6,746 nucleotides of DNA from Deltaproteobacteria bacterium (GCA_011390535.1 JAABSF010000144.1:1-6746); one strand, 5' to 3'. Positions 1-5,960 are shown, counted from the stretch's first letter. Numbers and translations are program-made. The notes: generated by a model from the sequence alone, not told the origin.

Positions 1-2944
1 AGACCACCTCGTCGCCTTCAGCCGACTCTTTATCTTCCACAAGCTCCCCTTCGCCATCCTTTTTCGCAACATTCCCAGCCGGCTCAACTACAGACGCTCC
101 CTTTAAAGAAACACCCTCGCTTTGCCCTTCGGAGTCAGCAACATCTTCTTCGCCTGCGTCGGAAGAGTCGATCTTGGAGCTAATATCTCGAATTTTCGCC
201 ATTAATTCAGGATGTTCACCGAACTGTTTTTTTAAATCGGTGAGCATATCAAGTGCATCTTGATATAACTCCTGGCTGATAAAAAATTCAGTCTCCTCTA
301 TCTCATCCCGCAGCGCTTCAAGCCGTTCCTGAGTTAAGGCGGGTTCGGGTTCACCTCCTTCTGAATTCCCTGAACCTTCTCCGGACAAAGTATTTTTATC
401 CAAAACATCCGATTCATGTGCTTCTTCAGGTTCCTCCCAACTGTCAGCCAGCCCTTGCAGGTCTCCCAACATATCCGGTTTAGGCGCTTCACTTTCCTCT
501 TTCCCTGTTTCACCTTCCGGCTCTTCTAAAGATGGCACTGCAGCCGGCTTCTGGGAATCATCAACCTCCAGATCCCCAAAATCCACCTCTACTTCAACAT
601 CGGCTTCCTGCGAAGTCTCTTTAATCGTTCCGCCTCCCCCAACGGGCGCTTGTTCCCCGGTTGCTTCCTTCAGCTCGGCAATGAGCTGTTGGGCTTCCTC
701 TAATTGATCAAGCTCATCCAATAAATAATCTTCCGAACCAGGCATAGCCCCGGCGCCATCCAACACGGGCTCGTCTTCGGGCGGCCTAAGCACAAGGTCA
801 TCTTCGAGGGGAGCTTCGGACTCGGGTTCATCTATGGAATCAACATCCACCACTGCCGTGTCGGGAGCCTCACTCGCTTTGGGCAGCGCCGAGGGAGACA
901 AGAGATCCAATTCATTCTCTAAATCGGCCAGCTCACGCCCCATCTCTTCACTTAGAGGAAACCCGTCACCCACAGTGGAAGGATCCACCTTTTCAGATTC
1001 TACCTTTAGCCCCTCTTCTGCTCCTCTGCTCTCGTCTTCCAAACCCCAATCATCATCATCAGGCAGGTGGATCTCATCATAGCCGTCATCATTATCATCG
1101 TCATCAGCGGAAAAAGCCTCCATACCCCCCTGAGTGGTCGCGATAAATTCTTCACGATCATCACCTCCAAAAGGCTCGACATCTGCTGTTGATTCCATGG
1201 TAGGCTCAGCCGGCCCAAAAGAGATCTCTCCAATACCCTCCAGATCTACTACATCTTCCCCACCCCAATCTTCATCTTCAAGTAACCCCAACCCATCTAA
1301 ATCCTCTATAGAATCATCCACCGTATTTGCATCCTTGAACCCATCGCCCAAAGAACGCCTCCTCAAATGGGACAACCCCTCAACCTTGCTGACGCTGATC
1401 TCTTGAGTCGCAAAAGTAGGTTGCATAGTCTCGGCCTCAGCCTCTATGTCTTCCAGTATGCGAAGCCCACTCAGCTCGGAAAAATCATCTCCTTCGGGAC
1501 CATCCGCATCAGCCACAGCGGCCATGATGTCTTCCGTGGATCGCCCGGTCAACTCCCCCAACTCTGCGGCCACCTCTTCATTGTCCGGCACCAACTGAAG
1601 CGCGCGATCCAATAAACTGATTGCCGTCTCCGGTTCTTCTTCTTGAATGGCCCCCGAGACAACCCGATACTCCGACACTGCTTCCGGGATTCTTCCTGCG
1701 TCGGCGAGCAACTCTGCATAACGGATTCGTGCAACTAAATTATTTGGATAGGTGGCCAGAAACCCTTGGATGTGCTCAATTGCTTTATCATACAGATTAT
1801 ATTTAACAAATGCATCTACGTCCTGTAAAATATTCTCGACCTCTTCGGATTCATTGCTTAAATCCTCCGTCTCCACGATAGCATCGGGATCGATCTCCTC
1901 AATCTCCTCAATCTCTTCGATCTCGTCAATCTCTTCGATCTCGTCATAGTCGATCTCCCCACCCGTCTCAGGAACCTGCGCTGATGCCTGAACCGGCGCC
2001 GCGGTGGCTGCAGGTTGCGACGGGACATCTTCGACCGCCGCTCTCCCTTCCAATTCTCTCAGCGCCTTCTGTGCCTCTTTGTCATTCGGAGCCAACCCCA
2101 AGGCTTTCCGATAGGTCTTTCGGGCACCCTCTCTATCCCCCCTCACTGACAGGACTTTAGCCAACTCTTTTAAAATAGTTGCTGCCTTGTCCCCTTGCTT
2201 CAGCCCTTGAAAAGACTCAGCCAATAGATTCAAAGTCTCGACACCTTGGGAATCAGCTTTAAACGCAGCCTGCAATTTCTGCAATGCGCGACGAGGTTCA
2301 TTCATCGCAAGGTACCTGCGCGCAAGCTCTTTACTGACCTCGACGTTTTCCGGGTCGTGCCATAAAAGCCGCTCGGCGACTTTTATGTAATCTTGAGGAC
2401 GCTCTCCAGACCTTAACAACCGTGCCGCCACTGTAAACTGCTCCACAGCTTCTTTTCGTTTATTCTCCCGCGAGAAGCTCTCAGCTAATCTTATCCGCAA
2501 CGCGACATTTTCGTCGTCCAAAGAGACCATCTCCTGAACAACCTCACGAGCCTCGTCTTGTCTCTCCATCTTAATTAAGGTTTTATAGAGCACCTCCAAT
2601 TGTATGAGAGCGTCGTTAATCAACTCTTTTTGCCGGAAGAGCTCCGCCAGTTTCTTATGAACCTCCACATCTTGAGGGGCCAGCTTTAAAACCTGCTTGA
2701 AGACCGCTATGGCACGAGTTTGAAAACCTTGCTCCATATATGCTTCGGCTACCTGCCGGTAAGTCGCTGCTGCATCCTTCAGCGCTCCTTTATTTACAAG
2801 AAGATCCCCAATCTTGAGCCTGACACGGATATCCTTGGGATCAGCCTGAACAATTTTCCGGTATTCTTTGATCGCTTTGTCCAGCTGTCCCTTTTCGATG
2901 AACTTCTGTGCCGCTTTGATTATATTGTTCTTGTTTATGGCCAA
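1..2944 (-). CDS. Large TPR-repeat protein with long acidic low-complexity region (3' end beyond window)
   Basis: The reading frame is open from a TTG start at 2944 to the left edge: 981 codons read, no stop found. The start is chosen because the protein then begins MAINKNNIIKAAQKFIEKG, directly entering the first helical repeat; no ATG or GTG lies in frame just upstream, and a weak AAGG sits 10 nt before it. Residues about 9-300 are consecutive TPR units, for example AIKEYRKIVQADPKD and AIAVFKQVLKLAPQD. A Pro/Ala/Gln linker and a Glu-Ile repeat (329-352) follow. A short TPR-like module (about 374-430, NLYDKAIEHIQGFLATYP) comes next, then some 440 residues rich in Asp, Glu, Ser and Gly, probably disordered. 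A second similar module (about 879-917, ELYQDALDMLTDLKKQF) lies near the edge. There is no signal peptide or membrane segment, so a cytoplasmic scaffold is likely. TPRs usually bind protein partners; the partner and pathway are unknown. The architecture recalls large deltaproteobacterial TPR proteins (from memory). Confidence 0.9.
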   Translation of the reverse strand, partial: MAINKNNIIKAAQKFIEKGQLDKAIKEYRKIVQADPKDIRVRLKIGDLLVNKGALKDAAATYRQVAEAYMEQGFQTRAIAVFKQVLKLAPQDVEVHKKLAELFRQKELINDALIQLEVLYKTLIKMERQDEAREVVQEMVSLDDENVALRIRLAESFSRENKRKEAVEQFTVAARLLRSGERPQDYIKVAERLLWHDPENVEVSKELARRYLAMNEPRRALQKLQAAFKADSQGVETLNLLAESFQGLKQGDKAATILKELAKVLSVRGDREGARKTYRKALGLAPNDKEAQKALRELEGRAAVEDVPSQPAATAAPVQASAQVPETGGEIDYDEIEEIDEIEEIEEIEEIDPDAIVETEDLSNESEEVENILQDVDAFVKYNLYDKAIEHIQGFLATYPNNLVARIRYAELLADAGRIPEAVSEYRVVSGAIQEEEPETAISLLDRALQLVPDNEEVAAELGELTGRSTEDIMAAVADADGPEGDDFSELSGLRILEDIEAEAETMQPTFATQEISVSKVEGLSHLRRRSLGDGFKDANTVDDSIEDLDGLGLLEDEDWGGEDVVDLEGIGEISFGPAEPTMESTADVEPFGGDDREEFIATTQGGMEAFSADDDDNDDGYDEIHLPDDDDWGLEDESRGAEEGLKVESEKVDPSTVGDGFPLSEEMGRELADLENELDLLSPSALPKASEAPDTAVVDVDSIDEPESEAPLEDDLVLRPPEDEPVLDGAGAMPGSEDYLLDELDQLEEAQQLIAELKEATGEQAPVGGGGTIKETSQEADVEVEVDFGDLEVDDSQKPAAVPSLEEPEGETGKEESEAPKPDMLGDLQGLADSWEEPEEAHESDVLDKNTLSGEGSGNSEGGEPEPALTQERLEALRDEIEETEFFISQELYQDALDMLTDLKKQFGEHPELMAKIRDISSKIDSSDAGEEDVADSEGQSEGVSLKGASVVEPAGNVAKKDGEGELVEDKESAEGDEVV
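1891..1962 (-). repeat. In-frame tandem repeat encoding Glu-Glu-Ile units
   Basis: Short imperfect 9-bp units (on the plus strand, variants of ATCTCCTCA and ATCTCTTCG) are repeated through this stretch. In the TPR gene they encode EIEEIDEIEEIEEIEEID around residues 329-352. The repeat separates the N-terminal TPR block from the following module and is probably a charged linker or short helix. Its length could vary between strains by slippage without breaking the frame. Confidence 0.8.
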
Positions 2945-2996
2945 GTTTGAAGCGCCTTGAGGTGTTGTTACCGTTGTTCTTCCAATCCGAACATAC

Positions 2997-3014
2997 CTTC
3001 CATATATATGGAAG
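2997..3014. promoter_or_regulatory. Perfect 18-bp palindrome, candidate operator
   Basis: CTTCCATATATATGGAAG is exactly its own reverse complement over 18 bp. It lies about 8-25 nt downstream of the transcription start predicted for the TPR gene. A symmetric site in this position is typical of operators bound by dimeric repressors. In RNA it could also form a weak hairpin. No regulator gene is visible in the window. Confidence 0.45.
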
Positions 3015-3028
3015 ACATAATTACCGAT

Positions 3029-3057
3029 CTTTTAATGGATTTTTGCCGACCAGTCAA
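3029..3057 (-). promoter_or_regulatory. Candidate sigma70-type promoter for the TPR gene
   Basis: Reading the minus strand, TTGACT (3057-3052) matches five of six -35 consensus bases. After a 17-nt spacer, TAAAAG (3034-3029) matches four of six -10 bases. Transcription would begin near 3022, giving a leader of about 78 nt before the TTG start at 2944. Spacing and -35 quality are good and the -10 is moderate. The assignment is by eye only. Confidence 0.45.
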
Positions 3058-3294
3058 CCAACAGCAATTCCGACTTCGCACTCAAATCCAATTCACGTTA
3101 TCGATTGTAATCCGAACATGGAGAGCACAGGCGGAAGAATTACATACAGTCGGCACCGGTTACTTGATCGAATTAATATATCATGTATGCATGTTAGAAA
3201 AAATTTGTCGACGCACCTTTTTTGTGTCCTAACATATCAACACCATAGCTAAGACCTTGGTTTTTTTTCGCGAGTGGTGGGAGAGAAAAAAACA

Positions 3295-3348
3295 ATGAAA
3301 AACGATGGTATCTTTCCGCGGCAAAATCTCATCCGAAAGATAACCTGA
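3295..3348 (+). CDS. Possible 17-codon leader ORF upstream of the M23 gene
   Basis: An ATG at 3295 opens a 17-codon frame, MKNDGIFPRQNLIRKIT, ending with TGA at 3346-3348. A purine-rich GGGAGAG (3279-3285) sits about 9 nt before the ATG, a better Shine-Dalgarno match than that of many real genes. The stop codon overlaps the first base of a hairpin that holds the Shine-Dalgarno of the M23 lipoprotein gene, whose start is 19 nt after the stop. This suggests translational coupling or a leader peptide, but the peptide resembles no family I know and has no run of a regulatory amino acid. A frame this short could arise by chance. Confidence 0.3.
   Translation: MKNDGIFPRQNLIRKIT
3307..3345 (+). promoter_or_regulatory. 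Hairpin within the leader ORF of the M23 gene
   Basis: GGTATCTTTC (3307-3316) pairs with GAAAGATAACC (3335-3345): ten base pairs with one bulged A at 3342 and an 18-nt loop. It lies inside the 17-codon leader frame, so a ribosome translating that frame would disrupt it. No U-tract follows, so it is not an intrinsic terminator. Confidence 0.4.
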
Positions 3349-3363
3349 AAAACGGAGTTTTTC
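3347..3363 (+). promoter_or_regulatory. Hairpin enclosing the Shine-Dalgarno sequence of the M23 gene
   Basis: GAAAAAC (3347-3353) and GTTTTTC (3357-3363) are perfectly complementary around a GGA loop. The ribosome binding site GGAG (3354-3357) forms that loop plus the first paired base, 10 nt before the ATG at 3368. Folding would limit ribosome access. The stem is AT-rich, so the effect may be mild or temperature-dependent. Confidence 0.45.
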
Positions 3364-3367
3364 TGTA

Positions 3368-4021
3368 ATGAAAAGATTTTGTCACATAACGGGTGAAGCA
3401 GCGATTTTGGGGCTATTGGTGTTCAGTTTTATCGGCTGCGGGGGCAAGAAAAAAGAAAAGAATTGGGCAGTTGAAAAAGTCGAGCTTACACCTCGAAAAA
3501 GCCTCGCCGGAAAAATCGAAGAACCCCCGATGTTTAAAAAGCTGAGCAAAGCCGCTGCGATGAGAGACAAACCGGAGCTGGATGAACCGTTTGTATGCGT
3601 TTGGCCCCTGGATGAGCTGGATGTAACCTCCCCATATGGACACCGGAGGCACCCCGTTGTAGGCACTATTCTATTTCACAAAGGCGTGGATCTCGCTGCT
3701 CCCAGAGGAACGCCGGTTATGTCAACCGGTCCGGGAATCGTCGAATACGCCGGCACTCTTCCCCTCACAGGGAAAACAGTAATAGTGGCACACAGGGGCA
3801 ACATTCAGAGTCTATATGCACACCTTGAAGAGATATTGGTCTGGGAAGAGATGGTGGTGGATAAAGGCGCCGCGGTAGGGCTAATCGGCTCCACCGGGCG
3901 CTCAACGGGTCCACACCTGCACTTTCAGATGAATCTAAACGGGAAATCCGTAGACCCGACCAACCTTCTGGGGACGGTGGTGGATCCCGATAACAACCCC
4001 GACCCTAACACCACACCTTAG
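3368..4021 (+). CDS. M23-family (LytM-type) metallopeptidase lipoprotein
   Basis: This 217-residue protein is a probable peptidoglycan endopeptidase or regulator anchored to a membrane by lipid. The N-terminus has a hydrophobic stretch (about 11-23) ending in FIGC, an acceptable lipobox with Cys24 as the lipidated residue, then a Lys-rich segment and a linker to about residue 75. The M23 domain (about 76-200) is complete. SPYGHRRHP (88-96) leads to the HxxxD zinc motif with His104 and Asp108, YAHL supplies His152, and GPHLHF (181-186) supplies His183 and the third zinc ligand His185. All catalytic positions known for LytM are present, so it is likely active rather than a degenerate EnvC/NlpD-like activator. 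No LysM domain or coiled coil is seen, making it shorter than many family members. The C-terminus is an Asp/Asn/Pro-rich tail. The start is the first ATG before the signal sequence. Its target bond is unknown. Confidence 0.9.
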   Translation: MKRFCHITGEAAILGLLVFSFIGCGGKKKEKNWAVEKVELTPRKSLAGKIEEPPMFKKLSKAAAMRDKPELDEPFVCVWPLDELDVTSPYGHRRHPVVGTILFHKGVDLAAPRGTPVMSTGPGIVEYAGTLPLTGKTVIVAHRGNIQSLYAHLEEILVWEEMVVDKGAAVGLIGSTGRSTGPHLHFQMNLNGKSVDPTNLLGTVVDPDNNPDPNTTP

Positions 4022-4039
4022 GGTTGTCTCATGCTTTTT
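4000..4039 (+). terminator. Weak candidate terminator after the M23 gene
   Basis: CGACCCTAA (4000-4008) pairs with TTAGGGTTG (4018-4026), including one G-U pair, around a 9-nt loop; the stem covers the stop codon. A run of five T lies at 4035-4039, but 8 nt after the stem. That gap and the modest GC content make this doubtful, so read-through into amrA is possible. Confidence 0.25.
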
Positions 4040-4051
4040 GTTCCTTACAAT
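4024..4051 (+). promoter_or_regulatory. Candidate promoter for amrA
   Basis: TTGTCT (4024-4029) and TACAAT (4046-4051) are separated by 16 nt and match four and five of six consensus bases. The predicted start is near 4058, giving a leader of about 57 nt before the ATG at 4115. This suggests amrA can be transcribed separately from the M23 gene. Confidence 0.4.
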
Positions 4052-4073
4052 GTAAAAAGACACACATTGCAAG
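4044..4073. promoter_or_regulatory. Inverted repeat centred on the predicted amrA transcription start
   Basis: CTTACAATGT (4044-4053) and ACATTGCAAG (4064-4073) are complementary at nine of ten positions around a 10-nt spacer. The centre (4058.5) coincides with the start expected from the candidate promoter, and the left arm overlaps the -10 box. It could be an operator or a 5' hairpin. No T-run follows, so it is not a terminator. Confidence 0.35.
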
Positions 4074-4114
4074 TCGAAAAACAAAAATAAGCAAATCCAA
4101 ATAGTAGGGAACAA

Positions 4115-4675
4115 ATGACAAAAGATTACAAACTGAAAAAAGAAGAAAAAAAAGAGCTTTTACAAATAGCAAGATCCACTCTGGAAGAGAATGCGGCGAA
4201 AAACACAATCCCACCCGTGAAACCGCACAACGAGACTTTAGTTAAAAATGCAGCCGCTTTTGTAACACTGAAAACAAAAGACGGACGCCTACGAGGTTGC
4301 ATCGGGACTTTCAGTGCCGACACCCCTCTATTTAAAACAGTTCAGAACATGACCTTAGCCGCCGCCTTCCAGGATCCACGATTCCCACCGGTCATGGAGC
4401 ATGAAACGAAAGATCTCGTAATAGAGATCTCTGTTCTCTCCCCTCTACAGGAGATCTCAGCTGATGAAGTGGAAATTGGAGTTCATGGTTTATTTGTAAC
4501 ACGGGGATCCCTGAGCGGGGTACTGCTCCCTCAAGTTCCGGTGGAATTAGGTTGGAACCGATCCACTTTCCTGCAGGAGGTCTGCCTAAAAGCCGGCCTG
4601 CCACCCAACGCTTACACCCTCCCTGATACCAAGCTAGAGGCGTTCACAGCAGATGTCTTTACTGAAGAACAATAA
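4115..4675 (+). CDS. amrA: AMMECR1-domain protein (AmmeMemoRadiSam system protein A)
   Basis: This 186-residue protein is a stand-alone AMMECR1 domain of normal family length. It carries the family signature LRGCIG (59-64), followed by AAAFQDPRFPPV (82-93), the ISVLSPLQEI segment (105-114) and LLPQVPVELGW (137-147). The Cys62 region is the most conserved part of the family. In bacteria and archaea such proteins are often encoded with a MEMO-family protein and a radical SAM protein; the biochemical role of the set is not settled. Neither partner is in this window, so any link would be to a distant locus. The N-terminus is Lys/Glu-rich and includes an A8 run (4146-4153) that might slip. The start is supported by AGGGA at 4106-4110, only 4 nt before the ATG. 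The gene follows the M23 gene by 93 bp on the same strand with its own candidate promoter. It converges with dapG 14 bp downstream. Probably cytoplasmic. Confidence 0.9.
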   Translation: MTKDYKLKKEEKKELLQIARSTLEENAAKNTIPPVKPHNETLVKNAAAFVTLKTKDGRLRGCIGTFSADTPLFKTVQNMTLAAAFQDPRFPPVMEHETKDLVIEISVLSPLQEISADEVEIGVHGLFVTRGSLSGVLLPQVPVELGWNRSTFLQEVCLKAGLPPNAYTLPDTKLEAFTADVFTEEQ

Positions 4676-4689
4676 AACAGAAACAGAAA

Positions 4690-5910
4690 TCATTGGGAGA
4701 GCCCGAAACAGTTGTGAAGAGCTGTGGCCGCACCGCAAAGATCCTCGCTTCTCACTAGACATGAAATGCTCGTGTGCGAGTCGGCCGACTGATGAATCTC
4801 TATCCCTGAAGCGGTGAGGCTCTCGACTATAGAAGCCATGACCCCCGGGACTCCTCTCATACCCGCCCCAACGGCAGAGACCTTGGCGAACCCTTTTTCG
4901 ATTCTTACATCCAGATCAAAGCTCTTTAAAAGCTTCTTCGCGGACTCAGTCTTAGCCTCCTTTATTGTAAAACACATCTCCTGCGGTGAGACATTTATAA
5001 GATCCAAACTGATCCCCGCCTCGGCCAACGCCTTTAAAACTTCCAACCTTTTTCCGGCGGTGACATCTCCCGTGGACACCTTCACCTGAGCCAGTTCGGT
5101 GATATGAGCTATACCCGACACCACAGTGTCTCCTTTTATGGGGATCCCTTCAACAAGCTTCAACCGATCAGCTATGAGTGTCCCCTCATCATGGGAAAAA
5201 GTATTCCGAATCCACAGCGGCACCCCGCCCTCTGTGGCAATCTCCGCGGCCCTGGGGTGGATAACCTTGGCGCCCAAATGAGCCATCTCACATACTTCAC
5301 GATAGGTAAGGCGCTTTACGCGGGTAGCGCCGGACACGACCCTGGGATCGGCAGTCATTATCCCATCTACATCGGTAAAAACCTCAACCTTTTCAGCTTC
5401 CAACGCACAACCAAGCGCTGCAGCGGTAATGTCGCTCCCGCCTCTCCCTAAAGTAGTGACACAGCCTGTATCACTCACTCCCTGAAAACCGGCTACCACA
5501 ACAACCTGACCAAGATGCAAGCGCTCCAGGATCCTGTCGGGCCGCACCCGGCGAATATGCGCTTCGCCGAAGTTTCCTCCGGTCTGAATCCCCGCTTGTC
5601 TCCCCGACATTGCACAACTCTCGCACCCCTCTCCTCTCAGAACCCCGGCAAACACCACCGCCGAGATAATCTCGCCGCATGATAGCAAAAGGTCCATTTC
5701 TTCGGCCATTGATCCGGCGATCTCTTCACTCATAAGCCCGATCAGTGTGTCGGTAGAGTAAGGATAGTCCGCACCCCTCCCCATGGCCGACACCACCACA
5801 ACTACGCCGTAGCCGGTCTGAACCGCTTCTTTAACCTTCCAAGCGGCGTGTCTCCGGTTTTCTTCCGTGTCCAAAGAGGTCCCGCCGAATTTTTGAACCA
5901 AAATCTTCAC
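4690..5910 (-). CDS. dapG: Aspartate kinase, monofunctional, DapG-type
   Basis: This enzyme phosphorylates L-aspartate with ATP, the first step to diaminopimelate, lysine, threonine and methionine. At 406 residues it has the usual length of a monofunctional enzyme. The kinase domain (about 1-250) has KFGGTS (7-12), SAMGR (41-45), GRGGSDITAAALG (155-167), VFTDVDGIMTADPR (177-190) and GAKVIHPRA (213-221). Two ACT regulatory domains follow (about 262-335 and 343-406); the second contains SAVGAGMRGVPGVM and HQSADSHT. These resemble Bacillus DapG, which is inhibited by meso-diaminopimelate; such inhibition here is inference. lysC would be an equally acceptable functional name. The start is GTG, supported by a strong AAGGAG (5919-5924) 8 nt upstream, and the protein begins MKILVQKFGGTS as expected. 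It lies 113 bp downstream of asd on the same strand, the asd-dapG order known from Bacillus, so an operon is likely. No dapA follows; the next gene is convergent amrA. No clear terminator is seen. Confidence 0.96.
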   Translation of the reverse strand: MKILVQKFGGTSLDTEENRRHAAWKVKEAVQTGYGVVVVVSAMGRGADYPYSTDTLIGLMSEEIAGSMAEEMDLLLSCGEIISAVVFAGVLRGEGCESCAMSGRQAGIQTGGNFGEAHIRRVRPDRILERLHLGQVVVVAGFQGVSDTGCVTTLGRGGSDITAAALGCALEAEKVEVFTDVDGIMTADPRVVSGATRVKRLTYREVCEMAHLGAKVIHPRAAEIATEGGVPLWIRNTFSHDEGTLIADRLKLVEGIPIKGDTVVSGIAHITELAQVKVSTGDVTAGKRLEVLKALAEAGISLDLINVSPQEMCFTIKEAKTESAKKLLKSFDLDVRIEKGFAKVSAVGAGMRGVPGVMASIVESLTASGIEIHQSADSHTSISCLVRSEDLCGAATALHNCFGLSQ

Positions 5911-5958
5911 CTAAACGACTCCTTGACTAAACAACTCTTTGACCAAACGACCCGTGAA
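5911..5958 (-). repeat. Three imperfect 16-bp tandem repeats containing the dapG ribosome binding site
   Basis: On the plus strand the units are CTAAACGACTCCTTGA (5911-5926), CTAAACAACTCTTTGA (5927-5942) and CCAAACGACCCGTGAA (5943-5958). The first two share 14 of 16 bases; the third shares 11 of 16 with the first. On the coding strand the unit next to the GTG supplies AAGGAG, and the second unit supplies a weaker AAAGAG in the equivalent place. The array abuts the start codon directly and looks like a local duplication of the translation start region. Confidence 0.75.
5919..5924 (-). promoter_or_regulatory. Shine-Dalgarno sequence of dapG
   Basis: AAGGAG on the minus strand, 8 nt before the GTG at 5910. 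It is a near-ideal ribosome binding site and fixes the GTG as the start. Confidence 0.85.
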
Positions 5959-5960
5959 CC

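Larger units (their letters stand above)
2945..3367. other. Divergent intergenic region (423 bp) between the TPR gene and the M23 gene
   Basis: This AT-richer spacer separates two divergent genes, so it should carry promoters for both. On the minus side it holds a good sigma70-like promoter and a perfect palindrome, listed separately. An 11-bp direct repeat, AATCCGAACAT, occurs at 2984-2994 and 3109-3119. A 7-bp inverted repeat ATGTTAG/CTAACAT lies at 3191-3197 and 3229-3235, with A6 and T6 tracts inside it. On the plus side I see no strong promoter; the best is TTGTCG (3205-3210) with a long 19-nt spacer to TAACAT (3230-3235). A 74-codon ATG frame (3008-3232, plus) is open, but it has no Shine-Dalgarno sequence and overlaps the minus-strand promoter, so I do not call it a gene. 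The leader ORF at 3295-3348 is listed separately. Confidence 0.7.

Noticed and set aside
1006..1233. Minus-strand Met-rich 75-codon ORF
   Set aside because: Shifted frame inside the TPR gene's Asp/Glu codons; no supporting ribosome binding site or family resemblance.
834..1406. Plus-strand Ser/Pro-rich ORFs (834-1082, 1134-1406)
   Set aside because: Antisense to the acidic region of the TPR gene, whose Glu/Asp codons read as Ser/Ile on the other strand. The minus frame is continuously open over 981 codons.
1752..1949. Plus-strand ORF with a Ser/Ile-rich repetitive C-terminus
   Set aside because: It is the antisense of the Glu-Glu-Ile repeat in the TPR gene; the repetition belongs to the minus-strand coding sequence.
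2997..3014. Palindrome as a CArG-type (CC-AT-GG) eukaryotic site
   Set aside because: The surrounding genes are bacterial and the AT core is eight rather than six bases; the resemblance is superficial.
2947..3252. Plus-strand 101-codon ORF starting at TTG in the spacer
   Set aside because: Non-ATG start, no Shine-Dalgarno, low-complexity composition, and it overlaps the minus-strand promoter region and another open frame.
3254..3268. CCTTGG followed by T8 as an intrinsic terminator
   Set aside because: The palindrome is only 6 bp with no loop and there is no plus-strand gene just upstream to terminate.
3382..3666. Minus-strand ORFs inside the M23 gene
   Set aside because: Shadows of a well-supported gene with complete M23 motifs on the plus strand.
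5104..5451. Plus-strand 115-codon ORF inside the aspartate kinase gene
   Set aside because: Antisense to the highly conserved kinase domain; no independent support.
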